NCBI GenBank assembly: GCA_013407085.1
Contig: JACCGJ010005325.1
Span: forward strand, 1-64,000
From: Atriophallophorus winterbourni
Taxonomy: Eukaryota > Platyhelminthes > Trematoda > Plagiorchiida > Microphallidae
DNA: 64,000 nucleotides
Reading direction: 5' to 3'
The position numbers were made by a program, and so were the translations under genes. Shown here piece by piece: positions 1-10,829 of the stretch. Numbering within the stretch: the first letter of the stretch is position 1; every line of letters begins with the position of its first letter. A model generated the notes under the pieces. That model had not been told where the DNA came from, ran no database searches, and saw only the letters and a list, made by a program, of their open reading frames with translations.

Positions 1-235
1 TTGATTAGAGTACTGTCATGTTGCACGGGACTAGGCAGATGAGATAAATGGAAATAGAAATGGCAGAACGAATCCGGCATGGTTAGGCATGTAAATCACT
101 GCCGGTACCAAATCAATTTCACACGGTGTTAGCTGCACAACGCAGAAATACTTCACTTCGAATTATACTGGAATGATTCATCACCACAGCTCAATGCTTT
201 GTAGTATTATACATTAAATGGTGTTTCCGGTTCCT
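1..235 (+). repeat. Dispersed repeat family C, partial copy
   Basis: This stretch resembles the segments near 1020-1180 and 4860-5030: an ACTGTCA...TTGC block, an AGATGAGA run followed by AAATAGAAATGG, then a block ending in CACGGTGTTAGCTG. It is cut off by the window edge. No coding potential or tRNA-like promoter boxes are visible. The class of element is unknown; a SINE or other short non-autonomous element is possible. Confidence 0.6.
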
Positions 236-236
236 G

Positions 237-244
237 TTTTTCAG
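237..244 (+). promoter_or_regulatory. MED22: Splice-acceptor-like site just before the MED22 start codon
   Basis: TTTTTCAG ends 38 bases before the ATG at 283. It could be a cis acceptor joining an unseen 5' UTR exon, or a spliced-leader trans-splicing acceptor, since flatworms trans-splice many mRNAs. The sequence alone cannot decide between these. Confidence 0.45.
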
Positions 245-282
245 CTCATGTATTGGTGAAAATTTTACTCGAGAACCTGACG

Positions 283-432
283 ATGCAATCAGCACAACGA
301 AACGCGGCTTCCGGTATGCAGCTGGCTACAGTTCGGAAACGGGATACACAGATACAAAATTTGAAATCCCGTCTTAAAACCAACGTTAATTCTATTGTAG
401 AAAACTATGAAATGATTCTTTTGCGTGCCAAG
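283..432 (+). CDS. MED22: MED22 exon 1
   Basis: Fifty codons, ending in phase 0 at AAG before a GTAATA donor. It encodes the first conserved helix, LKSRLKTNVNSIVENYEMI. The open frame continues into the intron to 651, but that extension has no similarity to Mediator. Confidence 0.9.
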
Positions 433-3400
433 GTAATAATCTTGATCTCTATCATTATAAGCTTGAATATAGTTATCATGCTTCCCACTCTTAAATCTGG
501 AAAAATTAGATCGACGTTTGCAACAGATTTAAAAATGTTTTGTCTTTTTATTGTTAACACATTTGCCTCACACTTTTTCATTTTATCTCTTGATTTTAAG
601 GCATTATTGGAACGTGATGACATCGTTTCGACAAAAATAATATTTGAATAACGGATCACAGAGTTATTCTCTGTCTAGCATTCGATACGCTGAGAATGAT
701 CAATGTGTCCATCCAGTTTGTTTCTCAAGTCTTCCGCTTTGGAGTAGACCAGCTTTAAAGATCCTGAGCCCACCGGAGGCCTATCACCAGATGCTCCCAA
801 CCAAGTTTCAGTCTCATTTTACAATAAAAAATCCACGTTGCGCAAGTTCCGGCTAGAGATTACGCAGGAGTCCAGTTTCTTTACCCTACAGCCCCTCTTT
901 GGCATTAAGTTTACTTGTTCATCAGAGTCTAAAACATTCTTTAATGTCGAGGCGGTCACTTGTATGATGTATGAAAGCACAAGCCTGATCCAGGCAAAGT
1001 GCCGTACAGTCAGAAACTGCACGTGGGCTAAGATACTGTCAGGTTGCCCAGGCCTAGACAGATATGAGGAAGAGAATAGAATAGAAATAGAAATGGTAGT
1101 GAGACTCCAGCTTGTATCAGCATGCAGCTCACTACCTCTGGCCAATCAATTTAGCACGGTGTTAGCCGCACAGCACAAAGTACTGCACGATTGCACATCC
1201 GTGCACACATCCGGCGGTCACTTGACGCTGGTCTACATCATAAGCATAGACAACATCACACCGGTAACAAATACCAAGCGTTTAACTGCCATACGACCAT
1301 GACATAGTAAAAAAATCTGAAAGATATTGGGAAGGGTGGGACCTAAAAAGCTACTGTACCTATACAGAATTTGACATAGACAAAATGTAATGAAGTACCT
1401 ACATCTCGAATCAAACGTGCATTCCAGCAACTGTTGTGAACGATTAGAGCCACATCAGCATGATAGCTTCCTTGCCGCTTTCAATCTCACGCATCATAAC
1501 AACCTTTCCTCGCTACTGAATAACAGAAAAGATTACTCAAACACTCCAAGAATATGTTTACAACAAGGCCGCCACTGAACACGATTTTGGGCCATATCGC
1601 TAAGGGTAAGAAGCCACTGTGAACTCTCATCCTTTGGACCCCAACTTGGAAGACGGATCGCAACAACTGCAGCTAGTTTAACAGTCGAAGCTTTCATCTG
1701 CTTAGGCCAACTCAGAGTCTGGCCACCCTTAGTATTATGCCATTTCGAGTTTGGAGTGGTGAGCCAAACCGCGTTAAGCAAACGATGATTTCCCATTCGC
1801 AATACATGACCTAGCCAGCGAAGTCTATGCACGTTAACTTGTTTTTCGATGTGTACTTCGCTACTAAAGATTCTATTACGGATAGCTGCGTCACGTATTC
1901 CATGTTGCCATGTGACTCCAGCGATGGTGCGCAGACAGCGATTTTAGATGTCTGTAGACCTCTTATTTCTTTTCTCGCTGTCTAGGTTTCACATCCGTGC
2001 AGTAAAACCGCGCGTACTGTAGCCTTATAGACCCTACCTTTGAGCTTTTGAGACAAACTTGTTTGATGTGTTACGAACATCTACCGTAGCTCTGGAAATA
2101 CTAATTATGCAACTAGCCAAATAGGTAAGACACTATATCGCTGCATTTTCCTTATTATTGAAGCTTAGCGCTGGTTCAATCGGATCGATATCCTGTAACA
2201 GAACTTTGAACTTGGAAGGTGCAAACCGCATACCGAATTATGGTATGATACAATATGATCGTTTTTAAGGTGAACCGAGCATCCCCATAGGAATCGAAGA
2301 GTACAGCTGCGTAGTCGGCATTATCTAAATCTAAAAGTTTCTTATCGCGACCTATCTAAATGCCCACTGTCCGTACGCCTGCATGATATGCATTTATTTT
2401 AGTGTCAATTACAAAATTAAACAAAGGCACCCTTAAAGTCAAGAAATATCGCTACAGTGCCTGTAAGCATGGCGATGTTCTGGTGCTTGCCGAAGAGTGA
2501 ATATGTGATTGACATCCTCTACGGGGACGAAATCCTGCTTGCTCTCCATGAATATATGATTCTCTGTGTAATGTAAGGCGCCGAAGAGATACTGAAGCAA
2601 GAAGCCGGGAAATGATGGGCGTAAGGTTTATTCCCTTGTGATTGGAGCATGAGAATAGGTATGATTATAGATTCTTTCCAACACTGGGGAATAGTTTCCG
2701 TGTCCCATACCTGACGGAAAAGACCAACTAGAGCGCTTAATAGAATATCGCAACCCTCCTTGAACAGAACCGAGGGCAGTTCATCGGGACCAGCTGCCTT
2801 GGATCTCTTCGTTCACGCAATACCGAGCTTGATTTCGGATTCGTTCGGAGGCGTTAAATCAACGAAATTAACAAAATGTTGTATGTACCATATTAGGCTT
2901 TATTTCGTCGTGAGAAAAAGAGCAAAAGAAGAATTCAGGAAATCGCGTTTCTGGTTACTTCTAAACACTGCCAAATCCGCTGTTTTTCCGGCGCATTGCG
3001 AATGATGACGCAGGATTTTCTACTATCACGAATGGTGAACCGCTTGCTTTCATTACTACTAATTAGCATAACCGGCTTTGGTAACATCTGGATCTCTTTG
3101 AGCTCATGCACATTCGTTGCATCACCCATACTGCAAACATACTTTAAAAGGTATGTTGTCGAGGAATCACGCTTTCCCCAATTTACACTTCACAGCCAAT
3201 TTTAGCCTGTTTGCCCTCATCAAGTGGATAGCGTAAGATTGGGTTCAGTTAGGCTTGAAACCGGTAAATTGTTGAACAATGTTTGACTTTGAACCCACTA
3301 GTAAGCAAGGTTCGTGCAACAAACAAATGTTCAAATAAAGAATCAAAGAGTGTTACTCACATCCCTCGCACTAGCACTCCACCACGATCGAAGGAGTTTA

Positions 3401-6400
3401 GTTTTTAATAAACCTGTTTTCAAATAATTATATAAAATTGATATTTGTTACTATATTCTTTAGTTTTTACCAGAACGAGAGTCGTGATTGAACATTTACG
3501 GTGAAACTTGTCTCGATTATAACACACGCGCATTATTTCCGTAGCTATTTTCCCAATGTTTCTCAATTTATTAAACCTTTGTTCAGTGCTGAAATTTCGA
3601 ATACTTTTCAATAAAGCTTTCATTCTCCTTCGAGTTATTCAATGCATGACGCAACTTTTAGTAATTAAAATAATAAAATACACCTTCACTTATAGAAGTT
3701 CGTGATTCTGCAGGCGTCTTAGGAATGCTTGTAATTTGTACACCTACCACGTGGCCAACTAAATTGCTGAACCTAGCCAGCTGTAACTAGGTGGAGTATT
3801 ATTGCCTGAAGTATTATTCTCAATAATTCCGTAAGGAAGTTTACACCTAGTAGCATCTCAAATCACTCGTACCTTATTGGAGTGCTCATGTTCACCTTTC
3901 CTCCACCTATCAACTCGAATTTATATGACTTCTCCAGTCTGTATTTTTCACAGATTTATGACTTCTCCAGTCTGTATTTTTCACAGATTTGCAATTGTGG
4001 ACTATTTTAGTGTTGCACATGTTCCATTGTGCTGTACAGCGAACCGTGCTAAATTGAATTGCCACTGGCAGTGAGCTGCATGCGAAAACACGCTTGAGTC
4101 TCATTGCCAGTCCTATTTCTATTGTATTTTCATTTCTCATATCTGTCTAGGCATTGGCAACCTGTCAGTATCTTGGTCCACGTGCAATCTATGACTATGC
4201 TGAGCTTTGCTTGGATCAGGCTTGTACTTCGTTGCTAGGTTGATTTGCCATTGTTTCTGAGCTGCATGCGGAGACACTCGGGAGTTTCGCTGCCATCTTC
4301 TGATTTTCTCTTATAGCTAAGCCTGGACCACCTGACAGTATCCCAGCCCATGCGCATTCTCTGACTGTGCGGCATTTATTTGAATGTAGGCTTATGCTTT
4401 CATGCTATATTTGTCGTATCTTCTGTCAGCAACTTTGTAAAAGTCGCGATTGCAATTCAATTTCAGTCATGTTTTTTCATTCACGAATTCAGATAGACTC
4501 GTCGACGGATAACGGAGCTACTGTTCTGCGTTCATATTCACAAAGTGAACAGGATACTTTCGAACTTAACGTTCGCGCAACTAATATTGTGAGTATTAAT
4601 GACCTCTTGTCCATCGAATACCCGCTTTTCACTAAAAATGTCCAATTATGACGTACGTTTCCCACACCGTTTACACTGTCAAAAACTTTCCCACGACTGA
4701 GTCTAAGAACTAAGTCAATTATTCACTGTTAATAATTCCTAGAAGATGTTTTTGGCTTAGCCAACCTGAAACCATTTTAGCTTGTGTGCAATCCATCAGA
4801 CAGTCTGTAGGTATGAAATCACAAGTCTGATCTAGGCCAAGTGCCGCACACTGAAATACTGCATGTGGGCTAAGATACTGTCCGGTTGCCCAGGCCTAAA
4901 CAGTTCTGAGAAAGGAAAATAGCAATGGCAGTGAGACTCCAGCATGTATTCGCATGCAGCTCACTACCGATTGCACATCAATTTAGTACGGTGTTAGCTG
5001 CATCGCAAAGAGGTGCTTCACGATTGCACATCCGCGCACTATTTGATACGTACGTACGTACGTACGTATTTGATATGTCATAAACCATGTATTAGTCTTG
5101 TGTTTACTATCGAAGGTATGTTTGCTGTATGTTTTACATTTTATTCGCCAACGAGGTTACTCGTTTGAGGATGGTAGGGTTCGAGCGTTCAATATCTCAA
5201 GCAAAGTGCGGTAGAGCTGCCACATCTCCCCGTTTCTTTTCAACAATGCGATCGACGATGTCCTTAGTCAATATTTAGCTGGTCTATCGGGCGCGTTTGT
5301 TAAACATCTGCCGGCTGAGAGAGCTACCGATCTAGAGTATACGGATAATATCGCACTTTCGGGAGATGACCCTCATTTAAGGCAACACGCACGTGACCAA
5401 GTGAAACTTGAAGCCTTAACAAATGTAAAACATTTAGCCAAGACTGGAGCGGCTCTTTTACAAATCTAACTGTGTGTTATCAATCTTGAATTGTTCGACG
5501 GCTTTGTTTACCTCGGTAGTTGTATCTCTGCTGGCGGTAGTTTTAGGGACGAGATTTCACAACGTGTACACAAAGCAGGTGCAGCGTTTGCTAACCACCT
5601 CTATTCGCCTCGTCAACGCGATGTTTCACTCCATACCCTAGGCCGAGTGTACAACGCAGTGGCCCGTGCTACACTACTTTATGGCTGCGAAACCAGGTCA
5701 ACCCGAGCGAAAGATGTCCGTCGGCTTTCTCTTTTTGACACCAGTTTTCTGCATAGGATTGCTCGCATTCGGTGCAGCATCGCGTTAGAAATATAGGTGT
5801 CTGCAAATGGGTGTTGGGACAAAGCGGCCACGGAGTAAGGGAAATGCTGATGCTTGCTCGTTTGCGATGGTTGGGACATGTTTCAAGAATGCCTCATCAC
5901 CGTTTACATAACAGCGCTTTATTCGGTTAGCCTGGCAGAAACGCCCTGGTGGCCAATCCATGACGGCGTGTTGACGGTAGGCTCAGTGGGGCGTATTTGT
6001 TTGCCTAGGTGGGGTCCAAAAGATCCACCTAATGGTTGGCTGGAAACTTTACGAGATATGGCTGCAAACCGAAGTCGTTGGATCCAGTGTATTTTATTAT
6101 GTGTCAATGTTTTACAGTTGATTGCAAACTATTTGCATTTGCTAGCTAGAAACAGTTATCTCTGTTTTGTCCCACTACGAAGCATCGTTTTTTGTTGATG
6201 TCAAGGTAATGCAACAGCAACATCGAGATTCATATTCTTTTTACTCCGTGAACTCCTTTTATACCACTTTACGATGGCAATAAACGAGACTCCATAGTCT
6301 TTACAGTTTTGCTTTAAGCTATCTAAATATTGTCACCAAATATGTCGTATATTCCAACTTTGTGAACCAGTCAGCGAAATGGGATACGAACAATGAATGT

Positions 6401-6896
6401 AGACAGTTACGCTCCGCTGAGCAGCCTTTTACCCGTCATCATTGAATTTATCGTCTCTGCAATGAAAATATGTTGATTTCCCAATCGATGCAAAGTCGTT
6501 GAGACCCGTAACACCCGCACATCTCACAATTATTAAAAAATATTTCTGTTTCATTTCGGGTTTCAAAAATGGAAGTGCGAGGTAATTTATGCTCTTACAT
6601 TTTAGGTCCATGCGTGCGAAAACCTTACTCGTCTTGTGTCGGAAATTAAGCAGCTACTCATACTCGGTGATTTCCGATGGTTAACTCAAATGAATGTGGC
6701 GAATTGCGAGGATTTGCAGAAGCGTCGTTCTGATCTGGACCGATTCAGTGTTCGTTTACGAGACAAGCTGACTGCCGACTTGTACATGTTAGAAGAAGAA
6801 TGTGGTGTTTCCGCGGGTAGTTTTTGCTTGGCCAATTTGTCGAAAGTCAATCTGCCCACGAAGGCGGAGGACCAGATAGATGTGCCGAAAACCTAA
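283..6896 (+). CDS. MED22: Mediator complex subunit 22 (three-exon gene)
   Basis: MED22 (Surf5) is a small coiled-coil subunit of the Mediator head module, which bridges activators and RNA polymerase II in the nucleus. Joining 283-432, 4493-4588 and 6606-6896 gives 178 codons plus stop with no phase conflict. The protein follows human MED22 (200 aa) end to end: a short N-terminus, the helix LKSRLKTNVNSIVENYEMI, the segment EQDTFELNVRATNI, then the KQLLILGDF motif and a long helix ending in ADLYMLEEE. The C-terminus beyond the acidic helix is shorter than in human, as in the short isoforms. The start is the ATG at 283, because the upstream in-frame sequence runs into the TTTTTCAG site. Introns of 4060 and 2017 bp are filled with repeats. 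No promoter is identifiable within the 280 bases upstream. Confidence 0.92.
950..1450 (+). repeat. Dispersed repeat family C, longest copy
   Basis: The 5' part (GCCGTACAGTCAGAAACTGC, then TGCCCAGGCCTAGACAGATA, then GCATGCAGCTCACTACC) recurs near 4000-4400, 4790-5040, 7690-7800 and 19900-20150. The 3' part (CTGCCATACGACCATGA, then GGGAAGGGTGGGAC) recurs at 7330-7640, which links the two halves into one element of about 500 bp. No long conserved ORF is shared between copies. Confidence 0.65.
1545..2840 (-). mobile_element. LINE beta, degenerate reverse transcriptase (antisense to MED22)
   Basis: Read on the minus strand, this shows the usual order of a non-LTR reverse transcriptase in several broken frames: an N-terminal AAGPDELPSVLF segment near 2790-2830, motif A as FLDFKGAF at 2423-2446, the LRWLGHVLRM box near 1800-1825 and the tail LLTLSDMAQNRVQW near 1560-1610. 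Stops and frameshifts are frequent, so it is inactive. Family resemblance is to the RT copies at 5160-6095, 8885-9620 and 20140-21035. Confidence 0.85.
3200..3400 (-). repeat. Family B repeat relic (hammerhead-related)
   Basis: It contains the family B block GCCCTCATCAAGTGGATAGCGTAAGATT and, further on, TTCAAATAAAGAATCAAAGAGTG. Reverse-complemented, the first block gives TTGATGAGGGCAAACAGG, a decayed hammerhead core. Confidence 0.55.
3924..3989. repeat. 33-bp tandem duplication
   Basis: The unit starting TATGACTTCTCCAGTCTG occurs twice in direct succession with a period of 33 bases and no visible mismatches, which implies a recent slippage event. Confidence 0.85.
4000..4410 (-). repeat. Family C, two antisense copies
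   Basis: Two copies in the same orientation. Each carries the reverse complement of the GCATGCAGCTCACTACC block and of the ACTGTCAGGTTGCCCAGGC block. The second copy runs to about 4410, close to the MED22 exon 2 acceptor. Confidence 0.6.
4493..4588 (+). CDS. MED22: MED22 exon 2
   Basis: Thirty-two codons between an AATTCAG acceptor and a GTGAGT donor, phase 0 at both ends. The segment EQDTFELNVRATNI matches the conserved EQDNYEMHVRAANI of vertebrate MED22. Confidence 0.92.
4785..5040 (+). repeat. Family C copy followed by a TACG microsatellite
   Basis: It contains AAGTGCCGCACACTGAAA, GTTGCCCAGGCCTAAACAG, GCATGCAGCTCACTACC and a GTACGGTGTTAGCTGCAT end. A short (TACG)n run follows directly at about 5047-5068. 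Confidence 0.65.
5160..6095 (+). mobile_element. LINE beta reverse transcriptase remnant in MED22 intron 2
   Basis: The copy shows PFLF-type palm sequence, motif C altered to YTDN at about 5338-5350 (normally YADD), the FVYLGSCISAGGSFRDEI box at 5506-5560, TLLYGCET near 5670-5695, and the tail GWLETLRDMAANRSRW ending near 6085. Frameshifts separate the blocks and the catalytic motif is mutated, so it cannot encode an active enzyme. It is truncated at the 5' end. Confidence 0.88.
6606..6896 (+). CDS. MED22: MED22 exon 3 (terminal)
   Basis: Ninety-six codons and a TAA stop after a TTACATTTTAG acceptor. It carries ENLTRLVSEIKQLLILGDF, the most conserved MED22 block, and the acidic helix DKLTADLYMLEEE. 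No canonical AATAAA is seen close behind the stop. Confidence 0.93.
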   Translation, partial: VHACENLTRLVSEIKQLLILGDFRWLTQMNVANCEDLQKRRSDLDRFSVRLRDKLTADLYMLEEECGVSAGSFCLANLSKVNLPTKAEDQIDVPKT

Positions 6897-7259
6897 TTTC
6901 TTTCGTGTGGGCTATGTAAATACATTAATCTCATTTTCTGATGTCTTCATTTTACTTTACTTGTGGGATATTAGTATTCTGTTTATTTTATATACAGATC
7001 TTTCAACCGAAGTTTAACGTTACGATCGGGTAACGTTTTTACGATTTGTCATCGATTTTGGTGCAGGTAGCCATTATCCCATATTGCGAGAAAGAAGATG
7101 TATAGGCTATGTTTATATATTGATTGTTTGTCGTAGTTGACTACTTTCGGTCCACCATGAGTTGTTATGATCTTATTCTCCGCGACGTTTCAAATATCGA
7201 TTCGGGAGTAACACCATCTCTTGCAGCGTAGTAAGTATTGCTTGATCGGCATATTGTAC
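6897..7259 (+). other. MED22 3' flank
   Basis: Presumed 3' UTR and flank. I see no further ORF, repeat match or clear polyadenylation signal here. Confidence 0.5.
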
Positions 7260-7800
7260 GTTCTACAGCGGAGAGCAGTATCTGTTGCCCCCCCAGCTTG
7301 AAGGTGATGCTTTACATTGTGCCTCTAGAGTGAGGGCCATCGCTATCAGAGACAGCATTACACCGGGAGCATGTAGTGAGTGCTTAACTGCCACACAACC
7401 ATGAATAAGCAAAATCCCAAAAGATGGGGAAGTGTGGGACTTAAATAGCTACGGGTTCTATAGAAGAGTAAGCACAAACAAACTGCGTAGAAGTGCCTAC
7501 TCCTCGAATGGAACATGCACTCAAACATTTTTCGGGAACGAGTAGAGTGAGGGCTAAGAGCAAGTTGTATGTTGGAAAGTCGAGTGGTAGGGATGCTTGC
7601 TTCAATACACAAGAGTGAAAACCGTCCTACTCGTTCACCAACCTTGATTGATAGCGTTTTCTATTCGCGGTGTAGGCACTTCATCTCAGCGTCTGTTTTT
7701 ATTCTGTTTCACCTGACAGTATCTCAGCCCACGTGCAGTATCTGACTGTGCGGCACTTTTCCTGGATCAGTCTTGTGCTTTCATACCATACCATACATTA
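7260..7800. repeat. Family C fragments
   Basis: 7330-7640 matches the 3' half of the copy at 950-1450 (plus orientation). 7690-7800 matches the 5' half in reverse orientation, including CACCTGACAGTATCTCAGCC and CTGACTGTGCGGCAC. Confidence 0.55.
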
Positions 7801-8089
7801 TTTAGCATCTTACACATTACAAATTTATTCAAGATTTTCTATGGTCATGTTTGTGAGGTACTAGATCTTTCGCTGCGTTTGACCGATGTATTACTCTCCT
7901 TGATGACGAATTGTTCGCTTTCCATTACTTGACGTGCGATTGGCCTCCCGGAGCGAATTAGGTGGAGTGTATATTGTTTGTGCAAAGTGACCATTGATGC
8001 TTTCAGTTATTTTCTAGTGCTTTTCTTCACACTTGCGAAGCTGATGTGCGTGTCACGATGATTGATCATTACGAAATGCAATTGACTAT

Positions 8090-8690
8090 ACACAACAAGT
8101 TGCGATCGTATGCCACTGATGGATAAGGTTGGTACGACGATCCTGATCCGTTCACTCCTAATGAGTGCCAACTGCGTGAAACAGGGCGTCGGGTGTGTGC
8201 GACGGAAGTGCATACAAATACACATTTTGTTCATGGTCATGGGTTCAAACCCTGTCTACATTCGATTGGGTGCGTAATTGCACAGGTTGGTCTTACCAGC
8301 CTTATCCAACAGTGACATACAAGCGCTACTTATTTACCATTCCTCTACTGTTTCAAACGCATGCGAATCATGATCCTACTGTCCCTACTTGATAACAGCA
8401 CGAAACCGGTCGTGTGGTGTGTGATGGAAATGCATTCAAATGAGCATTTTGGTTCATGATTATGGGTTTAACCCCATTAAACATGTGTTTGGACACGTGA
8501 TTGAACAGGTTGGTCTTACCAGCCTTATCCAACAGTCCCATACAAGCGTTACTTGTTTACCATTCCTCTGCTGTTTCAAGCGCATGCGAATCATGATCAT
8601 ACTGTCCCTACCTAATGTGTGCAAACAGCACGAAACCGGTCATGAGCTGTGTAATGGAAATGCATGCAAATGAGCATTTCTGTGCAATTG
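8090..8690 (+). repeat. Family A tandem array with hammerhead cores (about 2.6 units)
   Basis: Three ribozyme-like cores lie at about 8158, 8388 and 8612, spaced about 230 and 224 bases. The third reads CTAATGT, then GTGC-AAACA-GCAC, then GAAACCGGTC, so stem II, the GAAA and the ACCGGU helix III are kept but the CUGAUGA box is mutated. Each unit also holds ATGCAWNCAAATGAGCATT, a GGTTGGT...CAGCCTTATCCAACAG block and TTTCAAGCGCATGCGAATC. The first unit contains a perfect Pol III B-box, GGTTCAAACCC, at 8242-8252. Confidence 0.82.
8242..8252 (+). promoter_or_regulatory. Pol III B-box-like motif in a hammerhead repeat
   Basis: GGTTCAAACCC agrees with the tRNA B-box consensus GGTTCRANNCC. Related but eroded versions occur at the same place in other family A units (for example GGGTTTAACCCC near 8465). 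I do not see a convincing A-box or tRNA cloverleaf around it. Confidence 0.5.
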
Positions 8691-8884
8691 AGTATGTTGA
8701 TCGCAAATCTGTTTACATCACGACACAATATTTCTGCAGCACGCTTTTAAGGATCGCGAGACCATGGTGTAAGCCGCATTTTTTCAATAATGGTTACAGG
8801 ATTCGTCAATGCCTAAACGCATTCAAATGCTGATTTTCGTCAAGTCCATGGGCTTAATCCATCTGCGTGGCCACCCGGTCGTTT

Positions 8885-9395
8885 CTGCAAGGCTCAGCGA
8901 ATAAGACACAGTATGGTAAACGGTGATGAGGCATTCTTAAAACATGTCCCAACCATCGTAAACGAGCAAGCATTAGAATTTCTCTCAGTCCGTGGCCTCT
9001 CGGTCCTAACGCTCGCTTGCAGACATCTATATTTGTAACGCGATGCTGCCAACCAATGCGAGAAATCCTATCCAGGCAACGGGTGTCAAAAACAGAAAGC
9101 CGACAGACATCTTCCGCTCGGATAGACCCGGTTTCTCAGCCGTAAAGTGCTGTAGCGCGCACTCCTGGGTTGTACACTCGGCCTTTAGTATGGAGTGAAA
9201 CCGCGTCGTCGCCACAAGTGGCGAAGGTTAGCAAACGCTAAGCTCGCTTTGCGCACACGTTGAGAGATCTCGTCCTCGACACAACCACCAGCTGAGATAC
9301 AACTGCCAAGGTAAACAAAGCTGTCGAAAAATTCAAGAAGTTTGGTTTGGATTAAAAACGCTCCAGTCCTTGGTAAGTGTTTTACAATCGAGATT
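8885..9395 (-). mobile_element. LINE beta fragment, inverted
   Basis: Reverse-strand reading gives the FVYLGSCISAGG box near 9290-9320, followed by the LRWLGHV-type box near 8950-8975 and a KRPGG segment near 8885. All frames are broken. It corresponds to the RT thumb and connection region. Confidence 0.78.
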
Positions 9396-9424
9396 ATAAC
9401 ATAGAATTGATTTAGCTAGTAAAG

Positions 9425-9620
9425 TTCGCATGGAATGGCGTTCTAAGGATGATCAGACTCTGACTTGGCTCTAGTAGATTAAGGCTTTGACTGTTGAACT
9501 AGCTGCGGTTTGTGCGGCCCGTCTCCTAAGTTTGAGATTTCGCAGCGGCTTCTTACCCTTGGCGATATGGCCCAAAATCGTGTTCAGTGGCGGTCTTGTT
9601 GTAGACATCTTGGATTGTTC
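9425..9620 (+). mobile_element. LINE beta 3' end fragment
   Basis: It encodes MEWRSKDDQTLTWL and then, after a frameshift, RLLTLGDMAQNRVQWRSCC, matching the end of the antisense copy at 1545-2840. It lies just behind the inverted fragment of the same family. Confidence 0.75.
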
Positions 9621-9829
9621 GTGTTTTGTGGTCCAAAATATTTTTTATTCTTTCAGCAATGCTCGTTTATCTCTGAAATATTTCTTGATCGCTCCTAAAA
9701 AATTTATTTGAAGGTCATGAAATGCCATGAATTTTTTTCGAAATTCATGTACTGATCCCACCTGCTGCCTTATAAGATTATGTTGCTTGAAATGGTCGAT
9801 GTTGAAAATGGTTGATTGTATGAAAACTA

Positions 9830-10185
9830 GTGTGTCAAGGAAATGCATGCAAATGACCATTTTCGTTCATGATAATTGGTTTAAACCTGTGATGGGACCT
9901 GTGATTGAACAGGTTGTCAGTTCCGACCTTATCCGACAGTGGCATACAAGGAAAACTATTTTTCCATTCTTCCTTTGTTTCAAGAGCATGTAGATCCTGA
10001 TCTTACTGCCTCTACCTGATGAATGCAAACAGCACGAAGTCGGTCGTGAGCTTTGTGCGATGGAAATGCGTGCAAATGTGCATTTTCTTCATGGCTTTGG
10101 ATTTTACCCCATCCACATTTGTATGGACAATGTGCCAACCTTATCCAACAGTGGCTTAGAAGCGCAACTTCCTCAACATGTAATT
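9830..10185 (+). repeat. Family A array with a near-intact hammerhead core
   Basis: The core at 10016-10045 reads CTGATGA, ATGC-AAACA-GCAC, then GAAGTCGGTC. The catalytic box is perfect, but the last A of GAAA is G. One complete and one partial unit are present, with ATGCATGCAAAT and the CCTTATCCRACAGTGGC block. Confidence 0.78.
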
Positions 10186-10778
10186 CTACTGCGTAGCATT
10201 TTCTTTCATCTATATTTTTGCCCCTGTCTCTTCTGAATAGTAAATAGAGAGCATTACATGTGATTTTTGGCAATCAAATCATATCACAATAGTTATAAAA
10301 GTTGTACAAAATGGACTGTTTTGCCTCAACGCAAACTTGAGTCAGTTGTTTTTGATTGAGCTTGTCCTGGTGCAATTGGCCGGAATACACGGTATTTGCT
10401 CTGAAATAAAACAGAATTGTTTCACGCGTTTTGTGTTTACATTTCAACATTATTTTTGTATAAATCTATATTCCCATTAGCGATTTAAATTCCTGCTACT
10501 CCTCCTCCAAGTTTCCGTAGTGAAATGCACATTCAGCTACATGCGTTATTACGCCTGTTGGATTTGCTGATCACATAAGTTCTCGGCACATTTTTTGCTC
10601 GTTTGCTTCAAGTCTAGCTGTGCTGATTCACTTGTCGCCTCTTTACTTCTAACCCGACTGAAAAGCCACCGCGTGCATATCAGGTGCTCTTCCCGACACA
10701 GTGGTTTCCATTCAAAATGCATCGAAGCATAGAGGACTTTCGCTCTTACTCGGTCAGAGACTGACCGTCTCATTCGAT
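10186..10778 (-). other. Presumed MCTP 3' UTR and intergenic sequence
   Basis: This is the region downstream of the MCTP stop. A 90-codon frame at 10549-10821 overlaps the terminal exon in another phase and is not similar to anything I know. No clear minus-strand polyadenylation signal was seen. Confidence 0.4.
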
Positions 10779-10829
10779 TTACGATCGTATGGTCAACTGG
10801 AATGACTCTCGGATTGCCCAATCAGAAGC
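10779..10829 (-). CDS. MCTP: MCTP exon 23 (terminal)
   Basis: ATTCTATTAG acceptor, 16 codons ASDWAIRESFQLTIRS and TAA. Phase fits exon 22. The C-terminus is not conserved in MCTPs, so similarity cannot confirm it. Confidence 0.6.
   Translation of the reverse strand, partial: ASDWAIRESFQLTIRS

Larger units (their letters stand above)
433..4492 (+). other. MED22 intron 1, repeat-filled
   Basis: The intron holds a family C copy (950-1450), an antisense LINE beta remnant (1545-2840), a family B relic (3200-3400), a 33-bp duplication and two antisense family C copies (4000-4410). The stretches 433-949 and 3400-3920 show nothing recognisable. Confidence 0.7.

Noticed and set aside
253..651. 132-codon ORF as one protein
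   Set aside because: Only 283-432 matches MED22; beyond the GTAATA donor the frame is intron read-through.
8195..8392. tRNA gene around the B-box at 8242
   Set aside because: No cloverleaf, no A-box at the right spacing; the motif belongs to a repeat.
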